Assembly: GCA_964450355.1 (NCBI GenBank)
Contig: CAYVDH010000079.1
Span: forward strand, 1 to 15,428
Direction: 5' to 3'
Source: CAYVDH01 sp964450355
Lineage (GTDB): Bacteria > Bacteroidota > Bacteroidia > NS11-12g > UBA955
Length of the DNA stretch: 15,428 bases
The notes under the pieces are model-generated. The model was not told the DNA's origin. It ran no database searches and saw only the letters and a program-made list of their open reading frames with translations. How positions within the stretch are numbered: position 1 is the stretch's first letter; each line of letters starts with the position of its first letter. Shown in pieces: positions 7,001-14,404 of the stretch. A program made the position numbers and the translations under genes.

Positions 7001-7942
7001 ATGTTATCACGTAGGAATATCCGAATTAAAGTTCTTCAACAACTATACGCTTCTAATCAGCAAGATTCTAAACAAACCAATCAATTTGTTCAATCTTTTG
7101 ATTCCATTTTTAAAAATGTGTATCAGTTTTATTTTTATTGTTTGAATTTATTAATTGACTTTGATGTGTATTTAGAAAGTGAAAGAGAATTAGAAACCGA
7201 AAAATATTTTCCCAATAAAAAAATCATTAGACAAACAAGGATTTTTGAAAACAATGAGTTTTTCAAAGCTGTAAAGCAATCCAGTCAGTTGAAAGATTTA
7301 ATAACAAATAAAAAACTCAATTGGCAAGCTCACGGAGAGTTGTTTAATCGTTTGTACACCGACATGATGCAGTACGATTTCTGTATTGATTATCTGGTAT
7401 TTGATGAGCCAAACTCTGAGCAGCAAAAGGAATTTTTAACTAATTTTTATGAATTCTTATTCAATGAATTTGAGATGTTCGATTCGGCTATGGAAGAAGA
7501 TTATTTCTTTTGGCAAGACGATAGTGCAGATATACTTAAAGCCATTGTAAGAACCATTGATGGATTTTATGAAAAAAACAAATTGAAACTCGAATTGATT
7601 ACTAATAAGCAAGTTGAAGATTTTCAATTTGGTAAATTGTTGTTTGAAAAATCGGAAATTAACAAAGAAAAAATCAACTTATTGATCACCCAAACTTCAC
7701 CTAATTGGGATCAAGATAGATTGACTGTTACAGACATGATTTTATTGAGAATGGCTGTAGTAGAGTTTTTGTATTTTGAAACCATACCATTAAAAGTGAC
7801 TATCAATGAGTACTTAGATATAGCAAAAGCATACAGCACTCCTAAAAGTCATTTGTTTATAAATGGTGTTTTAGATAAGGTGAAACAAAAATTATTGGAT
7901 TCCAACGAAATTAAAAAAGAGGGAAGAGGTTTGTTAAATTGA
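7001..7942 (+). CDS. nusB: Transcription antitermination factor NusB, long Bacteroidota form
   Basis: NusB with NusE (ribosomal protein S10) binds boxA RNA and supports antitermination at rRNA operons. At 313 residues this is about twice the E. coli protein, which is normal for Bacteroidota. The N-terminus MLSRRNIRIKVLQQLYA matches the first NusB helix, and the conserved core sits at about 238-296, where IPLKVTINEYLDIAKAYS and SHLFINGVLDKV align with the E. coli C-terminal helices. Between them is a large lineage-specific insertion (roughly 30-175) rich in aromatic and acidic residues. A good promoter element lies about 25 bases upstream. The TGA stop falls 23 bases before the ATG of the DUF1573 gene, and the 3' end carries that gene's candidate promoter. 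Confidence 0.93.
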   Translation: MLSRRNIRIKVLQQLYASNQQDSKQTNQFVQSFDSIFKNVYQFYFYCLNLLIDFDVYLESERELETEKYFPNKKIIRQTRIFENNEFFKAVKQSSQLKDLITNKKLNWQAHGELFNRLYTDMMQYDFCIDYLVFDEPNSEQQKEFLTNFYEFLFNEFEMFDSAMEEDYFFWQDDSADILKAIVRTIDGFYEKNKLKLELITNKQVEDFQFGKLLFEKSEINKEKINLLITQTSPNWDQDRLTVTDMILLRMAVVEFLYFETIPLKVTINEYLDIAKAYSTPKSHLFINGVLDKVKQKLLDSNEIKKEGRGLLN

Positions 7943-7960
7943 TACAAGTCCTTAATTTTG
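7930..7960 (+). promoter_or_regulatory. Candidate full promoter (-33 and -7) for the DUF1573 gene
   Basis: TTTG at 7930-7933, then 19 bases, then TAATTTTG at 7953-7960: both elements and the spacing match the Bacteroidota consensus TTTG / 17-23 bases / TAnnTTTG. It overlaps the nusB stop. The predicted transcription start, near 7964, is only about 2 bases before the DUF1573 ATG at 7966, so the transcript would be almost leaderless. Confidence 0.5.
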
Positions 7961-7965
7961 TAAGC

Positions 7966-8427
7966 ATGAAAACGGGTATTTTTATTTTAACTACATTATT
8001 GGTGTTTGCTTGCAATAACCAATCTAAAACCAATGGCACTCCTGTAGATATGATTAACAATCCATCTACTGCAGATAATCCAAATGCTGAGCCAAGTGAG
8101 TATCCAGTAATGACATTTGAAAAAATGGATCATAATTTTGGCGATGTCATGGAAGGTGCTTCTGTTGAAACAACGTTTAAATTTAAAAACACAGGGAAAG
8201 CCGATTTGTTAATAGATAGATGCGATGTTTCTTGTGGTTGTACAGTTCCTAGTTTTCCACGCCAACCAATTAAACCTGGAGACGAAGGAGAAATCAAAGT
8301 TCAATTCAATAGCTCAGGGAAATCAGGGAAAAACAATAAAAATGTCACTGTCATTTCAAATGTAAAAGAAAAACAAGTGGTATTGAAATTTGAAGCCAAC
8401 GTATTTACAGTAAATAAACAACAATAA
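7966..8427 (+). CDS. DUF1573 lipoprotein (Ig-like beta-sandwich)
   Basis: A 153-residue lipoprotein of unknown function. The signal peptide MKTGIFILTTLLVFAC ends in a lipobox (Cys16). A Pro/Asn-rich linker leads to a DUF1573 domain at about 58-148, opening with FEKMDHNFGDVMEGA and containing the family's cysteine cluster in CDVSCGCTVP, then an IKPGDEGEIKVQF strand and a C-terminal VTVISN strand. The domain resembles Ig-like folds such as ASH/MSP domains and is very common in Bacteroidota, often in this nusB-yajC context. The frame is open upstream to a TTG at 7939 overlapping the nusB stop, but only the ATG at 7966 gives a proper signal peptide. A link to secretion is suggested only by its neighbour yajC. 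Confidence 0.9.
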   Translation: MKTGIFILTTLLVFACNNQSKTNGTPVDMINNPSTADNPNAEPSEYPVMTFEKMDHNFGDVMEGASVETTFKFKNTGKADLLIDRCDVSCGCTVPSFPRQPIKPGDEGEIKVQFNSSGKSGKNNKNVTVISNVKEKQVVLKFEANVFTVNKQQ

Positions 8428-8433
8428 TATATA

Positions 8434-8775
8434 ATGATAAATTTAAATTTGATTCTAAATCCTCCTCCTGCAGGTGGTGGAACTGGTAACTTTCTAGTCA
8501 TGATGGGCCTCATGGTCATCGTGATGTATTTTTTCATGATTCGCCCTCAACAAAAGAAAGTGAAAGCCCAAAAATTATTCATTGAAGGCTTAAAAAAAGG
8601 TGATAAAATAATCACTACTGGAGGAATACATGGTAAAGTTATTAGCATAGAAAATACCACATTAGTAATTGATTCTGAAGGTACCAGATTGAAAATAGAA
8701 AAATCTGCAGTTTCTGCTGATTACAGCATTGCAGCAAATAAAGTGGATGCTGCTGAACCTGCAAAAACAGCTTAA
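8434..8775 (+). CDS. yajC: Preprotein translocase accessory subunit YajC
   Basis: YajC is a small inner-membrane protein that associates with SecDF in the Sec holo-translocon. The 113-residue product has a short N-terminal segment, one transmembrane helix (about 19-35), then the family motif FMIRPQQKK (34-42) and the cytoplasmic GDKIITTGGIHGKV segment (56-69). The C-terminus is an Ala-rich tail. Before the helix lies PPPAGGG (residues 10-16): a triple proline that may slow ribosomes without EF-P, and whose DNA is nearly palindromic. It starts 6 bases after the DUF1573 stop and is followed 9 bases later by coaE. Confidence 0.95.
   Translation: MINLNLILNPPPAGGGTGNFLVMMGLMVIVMYFFMIRPQQKKVKAQKLFIEGLKKGDKIITTGGIHGKVISIENTTLVIDSEGTRLKIEKSAVSADYSIAANKVDAAEPAKTA
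8461..8480. repeat. Imperfect GC-rich palindrome inside yajC
   Basis: CCTCCTCCTGCAGGTGGTGG has a perfect 8-base core (CCTGCAGG, 8467-8474) flanked by arms that pair at every G/C but carry T-T mismatches. It encodes the PPPAGGG residues of YajC, and the opposite strand reads PPPAGGG too. It is strikingly GC-rich in an AT-rich window, but codon choice for Pro and Gly largely explains it. Confidence 0.6.
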
Positions 8776-8784
8776 TTAGGTTAT

Positions 8785-9372
8785 TTGTTAAAATTAGGAA
8801 TTACTGGAGGAATAGGTAGTGGCAAATCGCTGGTTTGTTCTATTTTCAAACAGTTAGGAACTCCTATATACAATGCTGATGATAGAGCTAAAACCATTGT
8901 CAATACTAATATTGGTTTAAAATCAAAAATCATTCAGCATTTTGGCGAATTAAGTTACATTCATGGGGAGTATAATCGTAAACACATCAGCGATATTGTG
9001 TTTTCAGATAAAAACAAGCTGAAACTCTTAAATGACATCATACATCCTGTTGTTTTCAATGATTGGAAAGAGTTTTGCATTCAACATCAAAAAGAAAAAT
9101 ACATCATCAAAGAAGCTGCAATTATGCTTGAAACTGAAAGCAAAAATACAGTAGATAAAATAGTTTTGGTGTATTCACCACTTCAATTGAGAATTGAGAG
9201 AACGATGAAAAGGGATGATTCTTCGGAGCAAGAAGTGTTAAAGAAAATAAGCAATCAAATGCCTGAAGAAGAAAAACTCATGTTAGCAGATTATGTTATA
9301 TTTAATGATGGTTCTACTTCGCTCATTGAACAAGTCATGGATTTACACTATGAACTTATTAATACAAAGTAG
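8785..9372 (+). CDS. coaE: Dephospho-CoA kinase
   Basis: CoaE phosphorylates the 3'-hydroxyl of dephospho-CoA, the last step of coenzyme A synthesis, in the cytoplasm. At 195 residues it has normal length. It shows the Walker A loop GGIGSGKS (8-15), the NADD segment (30-33), IIHPVV (85-90), the KEAAIMLE segment (109-116) and the lid and base-binding regions through MKRDD and ADYVIFNDG. The start is TTG at 8785: the family N-terminus MLKLGITGG begins exactly there, no ATG is available, and the yajC stop lies in the same frame just upstream. The low-efficiency start may hold down expression within the operon. The last 14 bases overlap the convergent bshB1. Confidence 0.94.
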   Translation: MLKLGITGGIGSGKSLVCSIFKQLGTPIYNADDRAKTIVNTNIGLKSKIIQHFGELSYIHGEYNRKHISDIVFSDKNKLKLLNDIIHPVVFNDWKEFCIQHQKEKYIIKEAAIMLETESKNTVDKIVLVYSPLQLRIERTMKRDDSSEQEVLKKISNQMPEEEKLMLADYVIFNDGSTSLIEQVMDLHYELINTK

Positions 9373-10084
9373 TAAATAAATGAGTACCTATTGGTCTTAG
9401 GACATTGAATCCCTCACCGTAATTAGCACCGATATACCTTCCTAATTGTGAAGCTCTACCTTCAATATGATTTAAAAACTCTTTAGAAGAAATAGGTGTT
9501 TCTGGTTCATCAGAATTAGGATTATAAAATTGAGATTGATAAGCTAATAATGCCTTCATTCTCTCTTCCCAATGCTCGCTAACATCAATGACAATATCTG
9601 GTTTTATGTAATAGTCTTGTATGTATGAATAAATGCTGTTAGGTCTCCAAGCTTCTAATTTTTGATTCATTTCATCTAATAATTCGATTTTTGGTAAACC
9701 CGATAAAAAACAAGCTTGTTTTACTAGTTGATGCCCTTTAGCATGGTCAGGATGGCGATCGTCATAAGCATTTATCAACACAATATCGGGTTGGTATTTA
9801 CGAATGCATTTAATTACGGAATTTAAATTGTTCGAATTGTTTTCAAAGTAGCCATCTTCCAATCCCAAATTTTCTCTTATGGTTAATTTTAAAATTGAGC
9901 TGGAAATGGAAGATTCTTTCAGTCTTATTTCTGCATTTCCTCTGGTACCAAGCTCGCCTCTAGTAAGGTCAATAATCCCAGTAGTTAACCCATTTTTTTG
10001 ATGTTTAATCATGGTTCCCGATGCAGATATTTCCACATCATCAGGGTGTGCAGCAAAGGCTAATATGTTAATTTTGGGGTGCAT
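9359..10084 (-). CDS. bshB1: N-acetyl-glucosaminyl-L-malate deacetylase BshB1 (bacillithiol synthesis)
   Basis: BshB1 is a zinc-dependent LmbE/PIG-L-family deacetylase that converts N-acetylglucosaminyl-malate to glucosaminyl-malate, the second step of bacillithiol synthesis. Family motifs are clear in the 241-residue product: AAHPDDVE (11-18, with His13 and Asp16 as metal ligands), TRGELGTRG (41-49), and DDRHPDHAKG (108-117, His114 as the third ligand and Asp15 as probable catalytic base). The TRGELGTRG motif and Bacteroidota context favour BshB1 over other LmbE-like enzymes. Its start overlaps the end of the DUF4294 gene by 17 bases, and its stop overlaps coaE on the other strand by 14. It is the last gene of the mtaB unit. 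The bshA and bshC genes are not in the window. Confidence 0.92.
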   Translation of the reverse strand: MHPKINILAFAAHPDDVEISASGTMIKHQKNGLTTGIIDLTRGELGTRGNAEIRLKESSISSSILKLTIRENLGLEDGYFENNSNNLNSVIKCIRKYQPDIVLINAYDDRHPDHAKGHQLVKQACFLSGLPKIELLDEMNQKLEAWRPNSIYSYIQDYYIKPDIVIDVSEHWEERMKALLAYQSQFYNPNSDEPETPISSKEFLNHIEGRASQLGRYIGANYGEGFNVLRPIGTHLFTTLY

Positions 10085-10676
10085 TTTCGGCTTCTATGGA
10101 TTTAATGATTTGTTCAATCTTGTAATCAACAATGGGGTCGTATGTCTCTTTCATGCTGGCATTGTATGTTTTTGCAATCGCTTGCCAGAAAAAAGTTTCA
10201 AAAGAACCCGTGTAATTTTTCATGATTTCCCAACTTGATTTTCCAGTTTCACGATGTATTAATTTTAACAACATTCGTCCTTGATAATCATAAAGATTTT
10301 TTAAGTCATCCATGAATTGTTTTTTTATGGATTTTTCACATTCTTTAATGTACCTCTTTTTGGCTTTTTCTGAAATGATTAATTTTAAGTTGTCTTCCAT
10401 CATTTGCAGTCTAAAAGCCGCTAATTTAGCATAAGGCAATACTTTTCTCACACTTCTCACTAATGAGTCGTTTTCTCTTTTTTCAGCTGCGCTTATGCTT
10501 TCTTTTGGAGTAAAGCGTTTAAGTAAGTACACTGCAATTGTATCGCCCTCGTAGATATCAGAACCTATCACAACATTTCCATTTGAATTGAATTTTTTCG
10601 TGGTGTCTTTATTGTTTTGAGCTTCTGTTACGAAATTAAAAGTCAATAAAAATCCAAAAATAAATAAGTGTTTCAT
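10068..10676 (-). CDS. DUF4294 family exported protein
   Basis: A 202-residue protein of unknown function from a family found mainly in Bacteroidota. The N-terminal 19 residues form a signal peptide ending TEA-Q with no lipobox, so it is probably released into the periplasm or carried further. The mature part opens with the GDTIAVYLLKRF segment (45-55) and then ERENDSLVRSVRKVLPYAKLAA (67-87), the recognisable core of the family, followed by long charged helices and an aromatic stretch, SFETFFWQAIAKTY. No catalytic motif is evident. It sits between lgt (8-base gap) and bshB1 (17-base overlap), so it is expressed with them, though no functional tie is visible. Confidence 0.8.
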   Translation of the reverse strand: MKHLFIFGFLLTFNFVTEAQNNKDTTKKFNSNGNVVIGSDIYEGDTIAVYLLKRFTPKESISAAEKRENDSLVRSVRKVLPYAKLAAFRLQMMEDNLKLIISEKAKKRYIKECEKSIKKQFMDDLKNLYDYQGRMLLKLIHRETGKSSWEIMKNYTGSFETFFWQAIAKTYNASMKETYDPIVDYKIEQIIKSIEAENAPQN

Positions 10677-10684
10677 GATTATAT

Positions 10685-11908
10685 CTATTCAACAGTTGTG
10701 CCAATATTTTGAGAATTAAATGCTGGAACTTTTTTCTTAATGCTGTAAATAACTAAAATTAAACCAAGCAAAAACAGGGAAGTAGAGATGATTTCAGCTT
10801 GAGTTACTTTCATGCCTATAAAATCCATGATGGTATTCACTCTGATTTTTTCAATTAAAAACCTTTCTAATCCATTCATCATTAAATAAATTCCAAATAA
10901 TAATCCAGCAAACTTTAATTTTTTTCTTAAAATCCAAAGAATGAAAAATAAAGAAATACAAACTATAGCTTCATACAATGGTGTAGGAAAAACATTGGCA
11001 ACTAAATAGGGCGTTTGATTGAAATCACAAAACATATTGCTGGTAAACAATGGATCACCTTCAACATAAGGGTTACATACTTTATTTACATTATTAGGGT
11101 AATTGTAACTCCACATCCAATCAGGCAAAGCACTCATCCAATTGGGTTTGGGTAATGTATTGACAATTCCCCAGTCTCCATCTCCACTAACGTGACATCC
11201 AATTCTTCCAGTACCATAAGCCAACATCATAGCTGGACCGCCAACATCTAACATGTGTAAAAAAGGTATCCCTTTCTTTTTTGCCACCCATAACACTGCG
11301 ATACCACCTACTATCAGTCCACCATAAAAAGTAAGGCCACTAAATGACATGATTGCATCCATAGGATTTTTCATAAAATCACTCCAATTTTCTAATATAT
11401 GGAAAAATTTAGCACCTAATAAACCTCCAATGAATGCTGCCATGGTAAGTTCTCCCATAAATGCTGAATGGTCAACTATATTTATTGACTCTATAGGAGT
11501 ATCTAACCTTTGTTTTTTATCTTGCCAATAGGTAAATCCGTAAAATAAAGCTGCTACTAATAGCCCCCATATCAAACTTCCTTGAAGTGAAAGCAAATAA
11601 TCTTGAGGATTGGCTTCCACCTTTGAAAAATCAAACAACATAGGAACAAATTTGAACCCTATAATAAAACCAGTAATCAAAGAGCTGATGTAATCCCCTT
11701 TAGGAAAGGCTGCACCTTTGAATGTTTTTACTTCTTTTCCAACTCCTAATAAACCTAGTTTAAATTTCCTTTTTAATTCGGAACTCATAGCCAAGTTGGC
11801 AGCTATAAAAGATAAAGCTACAAAAAAGCCAAAACTATTGATGAGTTTTAAACCTGGTAATTCCAAGCCAAACCATTCTTTAAAAATGAAATAAAAATTA
11901 GGATACAT
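10685..11908 (-). CDS. lgt: Phosphatidylglycerol--prolipoprotein diacylglyceryl transferase, long form
   Basis: Lgt transfers a diacylglyceryl group from phosphatidylglycerol to the lipobox cysteine of prolipoproteins in the inner membrane. The 407-residue product has multiple membrane segments and the Lgt core: SGLTFYGGLIVGG (190-202), the signature GRIGCHVSGDGDWG (234-247, with Arg235) and the C-terminal NGLERFLIEKIR (345-356, with Arg349). At the position of E. coli His103 it has Tyr195. It is longer than E. coli Lgt (291 aa) because of an insert between the first hydrophobic segments (about 45-75) and an exported loop at about 250-305 containing Cys278 and Cys294. Long forms are common in Bacteroidota. 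Its start overlaps the mtaB stop by 11 bases. Likely clients in the window are GldD, the first cyclophilin and the DUF1573 protein. Confidence 0.93.
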   Translation of the reverse strand: MYPNFYFIFKEWFGLELPGLKLINSFGFFVALSFIAANLAMSSELKRKFKLGLLGVGKEVKTFKGAAFPKGDYISSLITGFIIGFKFVPMLFDFSKVEANPQDYLLSLQGSLIWGLLVAALFYGFTYWQDKKQRLDTPIESINIVDHSAFMGELTMAAFIGGLLGAKFFHILENWSDFMKNPMDAIMSFSGLTFYGGLIVGGIAVLWVAKKKGIPFLHMLDVGGPAMMLAYGTGRIGCHVSGDGDWGIVNTLPKPNWMSALPDWMWSYNYPNNVNKVCNPYVEGDPLFTSNMFCDFNQTPYLVANVFPTPLYEAIVCISLFFILWILRKKLKFAGLLFGIYLMMNGLERFLIEKIRVNTIMDFIGMKVTQAEIISTSLFLLGLILVIYSIKKKVPAFNSQNIGTTVE

Positions 11909-13223
11909 GTGTGTGTGTTGTTATTGAGTAATTAATTTGAGCATTTGCATGCCCATTGTTGTTGATTTCTTTTATATCTACCTCTACCAGTTCATTGATG
12001 TACAATGGGTCATAATCGGCTTCTACTTTGATGTAATTTTCAGTAAAGCCATACATTTTATTCCCTTTTTCTTCGTTTTCAAATAAAACATAGTGTTTGC
12101 TATCAATGAATTGATTGTAAAATGCTCTTTTTTTCTTTTCGCTAAGAATTCTTAGTTGTTCGGTTCTTTCATTCCTAATGAATTGATGCACCTTTGGTTT
12201 TAATTTAGCGGCAGTAGTATTGCTTCTCTCTGAGTATGGAAAAACGTGTAAATAGGAAACATCCAATTGGTTGAGGAACTCATAAGTTTGCAAAAATAAG
12301 TCATCAGATTCACCGGGGTAACCTACTATCACATCTACACCAATGCAGCAATGTGGTATTTTAGTTTTTATGTATTCAATTCGGGAATGGTATAGTTTTG
12401 TGTTGTATTTTCTTCTCATGCTTTTAAGCATTTCATCCGAGCCACTTTGTAAGGGAATGTGAAAATGAGGCATGAATTTTTTAGAATGAGCTACCCAATC
12501 GATGATTTCTGGACTTAATAAATTAGGTTCAATGGAAGAAATTCGGTACCTATCAATTCCTTTTACTTCTTCTAATTTTACCATTAAGTCAAAAAAAGTT
12601 TCGTTGTTTTGTACCCCAAAGTCACCTAAATTAACCCCTGTAAGAACGACTTCTTTAATGCCAGTATCTGCAATGGAGTTTATAACTTTGATGGTTTCTT
12701 CTACGGTATTACTTCTGCTTTTTCCTCTAGCAAGCGGTATGGTGCAAAATGAACAGAAATAATCGCAGCCGTCCTGAACTTTAAAAAAAGTTCGTGTTCT
12801 ATCTCCCATAGAAAAACCCGGAATAAAGGTGTTTAATTCTTTGATTGGAGAATTGAATACAACAGGTTCTTTTTGTTTATCTTTTAAATGGATTAAATAA
12901 TTTACCAATTCAAATTTTTCGGAAGCCCCTAATACCATGTCCACTCCTGGTATTTGTGCTATTTCTTTGGGTTTTAATTGAGCATAACATCCTATGATGA
13001 TAACAAAAGCTTGGGGATTAAAAGACAAAGCCTCTTTCACTACTTTTTTGCATTTTCTGTCAGCATGGTCAGTAACGCTGCAAGTGTTAATTACATAGAT
13101 GTCAGCTGCTTCATTAAATTCTTTTTGAATGAATCCATGTTCTCTCATTTGCCTAGCAATGGTACTAGTTTCTGAGAAATTCAATTTACAACCCAAGGTA
13201 TAAAATGCTACAGATTTGTTCAT
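11898..13223 (-). CDS. mtaB: tRNA (t6A37) methylthiotransferase MtaB
   Basis: MtaB is a radical-SAM enzyme that adds a methylthio group to t6A37 of tRNAs reading ANN codons, giving ms2t6A. The 441-residue protein has the three-part layout of the MiaB/RimO/MtaB family: an N-terminal UPF0004 domain with cluster cysteines Cys12 (TLGCKLN), Cys48 (NTCSVT) and Cys79 (GCYAQ); a radical-SAM domain with CDYFCSFC (Cys153, 157, 160); and a C-terminal TRAM RNA-binding domain at about 372-432. The TLGCKLN start and NTCSVT favour MtaB over MiaB or RimO. It heads a minus-strand unit with lgt, the DUF4294 gene and bshB1. Confidence 0.94.
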   Translation of the reverse strand: MNKSVAFYTLGCKLNFSETSTIARQMREHGFIQKEFNEAADIYVINTCSVTDHADRKCKKVVKEALSFNPQAFVIIIGCYAQLKPKEIAQIPGVDMVLGASEKFELVNYLIHLKDKQKEPVVFNSPIKELNTFIPGFSMGDRTRTFFKVQDGCDYFCSFCTIPLARGKSRSNTVEETIKVINSIADTGIKEVVLTGVNLGDFGVQNNETFFDLMVKLEEVKGIDRYRISSIEPNLLSPEIIDWVAHSKKFMPHFHIPLQSGSDEMLKSMRRKYNTKLYHSRIEYIKTKIPHCCIGVDVIVGYPGESDDLFLQTYEFLNQLDVSYLHVFPYSERSNTTAAKLKPKVHQFIRNERTEQLRILSEKKKRAFYNQFIDSKHYVLFENEEKGNKMYGFTENYIKVEADYDPLYINELVEVDIKEINNNGHANAQINYSITTHTHVS

Positions 13224-13387
13224 TAATGAATGGCAAATTTAATGATTAATTGCCAATAATGAAGACAGAATTTATATCCATTTGTTGAATTTTGTTTTTT
13301 TTAAGAGGTAGATGTTTATTCAATTGAAATAAAAATACCATATTTGTATTCAAATTCATAAAATTCTAAAAAATTTCACCATTATAC
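13224..13387. promoter_or_regulatory. Divergent intergenic region between mtaB and mltG
   Basis: This 164-base gap is the longest in the window and very AT-rich. On the minus strand, 13234-13241 reads TAAATTTG, an exact TAnnTTTG match that would start the mtaB unit about 7 bases before its ATG. On the plus strand, 13339-13346 reads CATATTTG, one mismatch, with a predicted leader of about 38 bases for mltG. Neither has a correctly spaced TTG. No RNA gene, repeat or small ORF is evident. Confidence 0.45.
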
Positions 13388-14404
13388 ATGTTAAAAAAAA
13401 TTGGTTTATTCTTACTCCTTGTTCTTTTTCTAATGGGAGCAGCTGCCTTGTATTTATTTAAATCTAAAGCCCTAAACATTCAATCAGAGACTTATTTTAA
13501 AGTTCACAAACAAGACAACATTAACACATTGAGCAGCAGATTAAATAAAGAAATGGGACTAAAATATCCCTATTTATTTGAATTAGTGTCTCGAAAAATG
13601 AATCTAGAAAGGTGGATTAAGAATGGTAGATTTACTTTGAAACCCGACATGACAATCATTGAATTGATAAGAGAACTTAGGTCTGGTAAGGCACAAACAG
13701 TCAATTTTGTTGTCAAAGGAATTACGGATTTAGATAAGTTTGCAAATAACTGTGGTGTAGCATTGGAGCCAGATAAAGACGATTTTTTATTTGCGTTAAA
13801 TGATATCAATCTGTTGGATTCTCTAGGTTTTAATTTAGAAACAGTGTATGCACTTCCCTTGCCCGATACTTATAACATGTATTGGCACACTCAGCCAGAT
13901 GAATTGTTAATTAAATTAAAAAAAGAATACGATTTATTTTGGAATCAAGAAAGAATTAATAAAGCAAAAAACATCGGATTAAGTCCAATTCAAGTATCTG
14001 TATTAGCGAGTATTGTTTGCAAGGAAACAAGTAAAAACGATGAAATGCCCAAGGTAGCCCAATTGTATTTGAATAGATTGAAGTTGAACATGGCTTTACA
14101 AGCCGATCCTACAGTTATTTTTGCAAACAGAGAAAAAGAAATAAGAAGGGTATTAAACGAGCATTTGCAAACAGAATCGCCATACAATACATATAAAAAC
14201 AAAGGATTGCCCCCTGGGCCCATTTGCATTCCAAGCAAGCAAGCGATAGAGGCAGTTTTAAATCCATACACTCACAACGACTTGTACATGTGTGCCAAAG
14301 AAGATTTCAGTGGGTATCACAATTTTGCCGAATCCTATTCTGATCATTTGTTGAATGCCAAAAGATATCAAGCAGCACTGGACAGAAAGAAGATAATGAA
14401 GTAA
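13388..14404 (+). CDS. mltG: Endolytic murein transglycosylase MltG
   Basis: MltG (YceG-like) cuts nascent glycan strands within peptidoglycan in the periplasm and is thought to set glycan chain length. The 338-residue protein has one N-terminal transmembrane anchor (about 4-24), a LysM-like region (about 36-105) and a catalytic domain to about residue 330. The catalytic block ASIVCKETSKNDEMPKVA includes Glu213, which by my alignment from memory matches E. coli Glu218; the position two before it, usually Glu, is Cys211 here. Also conserved are LYLNRL, MALQADPTVIF, SPYNTY and GLPPGPI. It is preceded by a candidate promoter in the gap shared with mtaB, and its stop abuts the stop of the convergent ligase-like gene with no bases between. 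Confidence 0.94.
   Translation: MLKKIGLFLLLVLFLMGAAALYLFKSKALNIQSETYFKVHKQDNINTLSSRLNKEMGLKYPYLFELVSRKMNLERWIKNGRFTLKPDMTIIELIRELRSGKAQTVNFVVKGITDLDKFANNCGVALEPDKDDFLFALNDINLLDSLGFNLETVYALPLPDTYNMYWHTQPDELLIKLKKEYDLFWNQERINKAKNIGLSPIQVSVLASIVCKETSKNDEMPKVAQLYLNRLKLNMALQADPTVIFANREKEIRRVLNEHLQTESPYNTYKNKGLPPGPICIPSKQAIEAVLNPYTHNDLYMCAKEDFSGYHNFAESYSDHLLNAKRYQAALDRKKIMK

Noticed and set aside
8301..8537. A minus-strand open frame opposite the DUF1573 and yajC genes that also reads PPPAGGG.
   Set aside because: It is a by-product of the palindromic Pro/Gly codons; it has no family features and covers two well-supported genes.
10011..10238. A plus-strand frame across the bshB1/DUF4294 junction.
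   Set aside because: It lies opposite two conserved genes, has no promoter or family features, and its residues mirror the opposite-strand codons.
13224..13387. A possible small RNA, riboswitch or small ORF in the longest gap.
   Set aside because: I found no convincing stem-loop, start codon with a sensible frame, or known aptamer pattern; only promoter-like elements.
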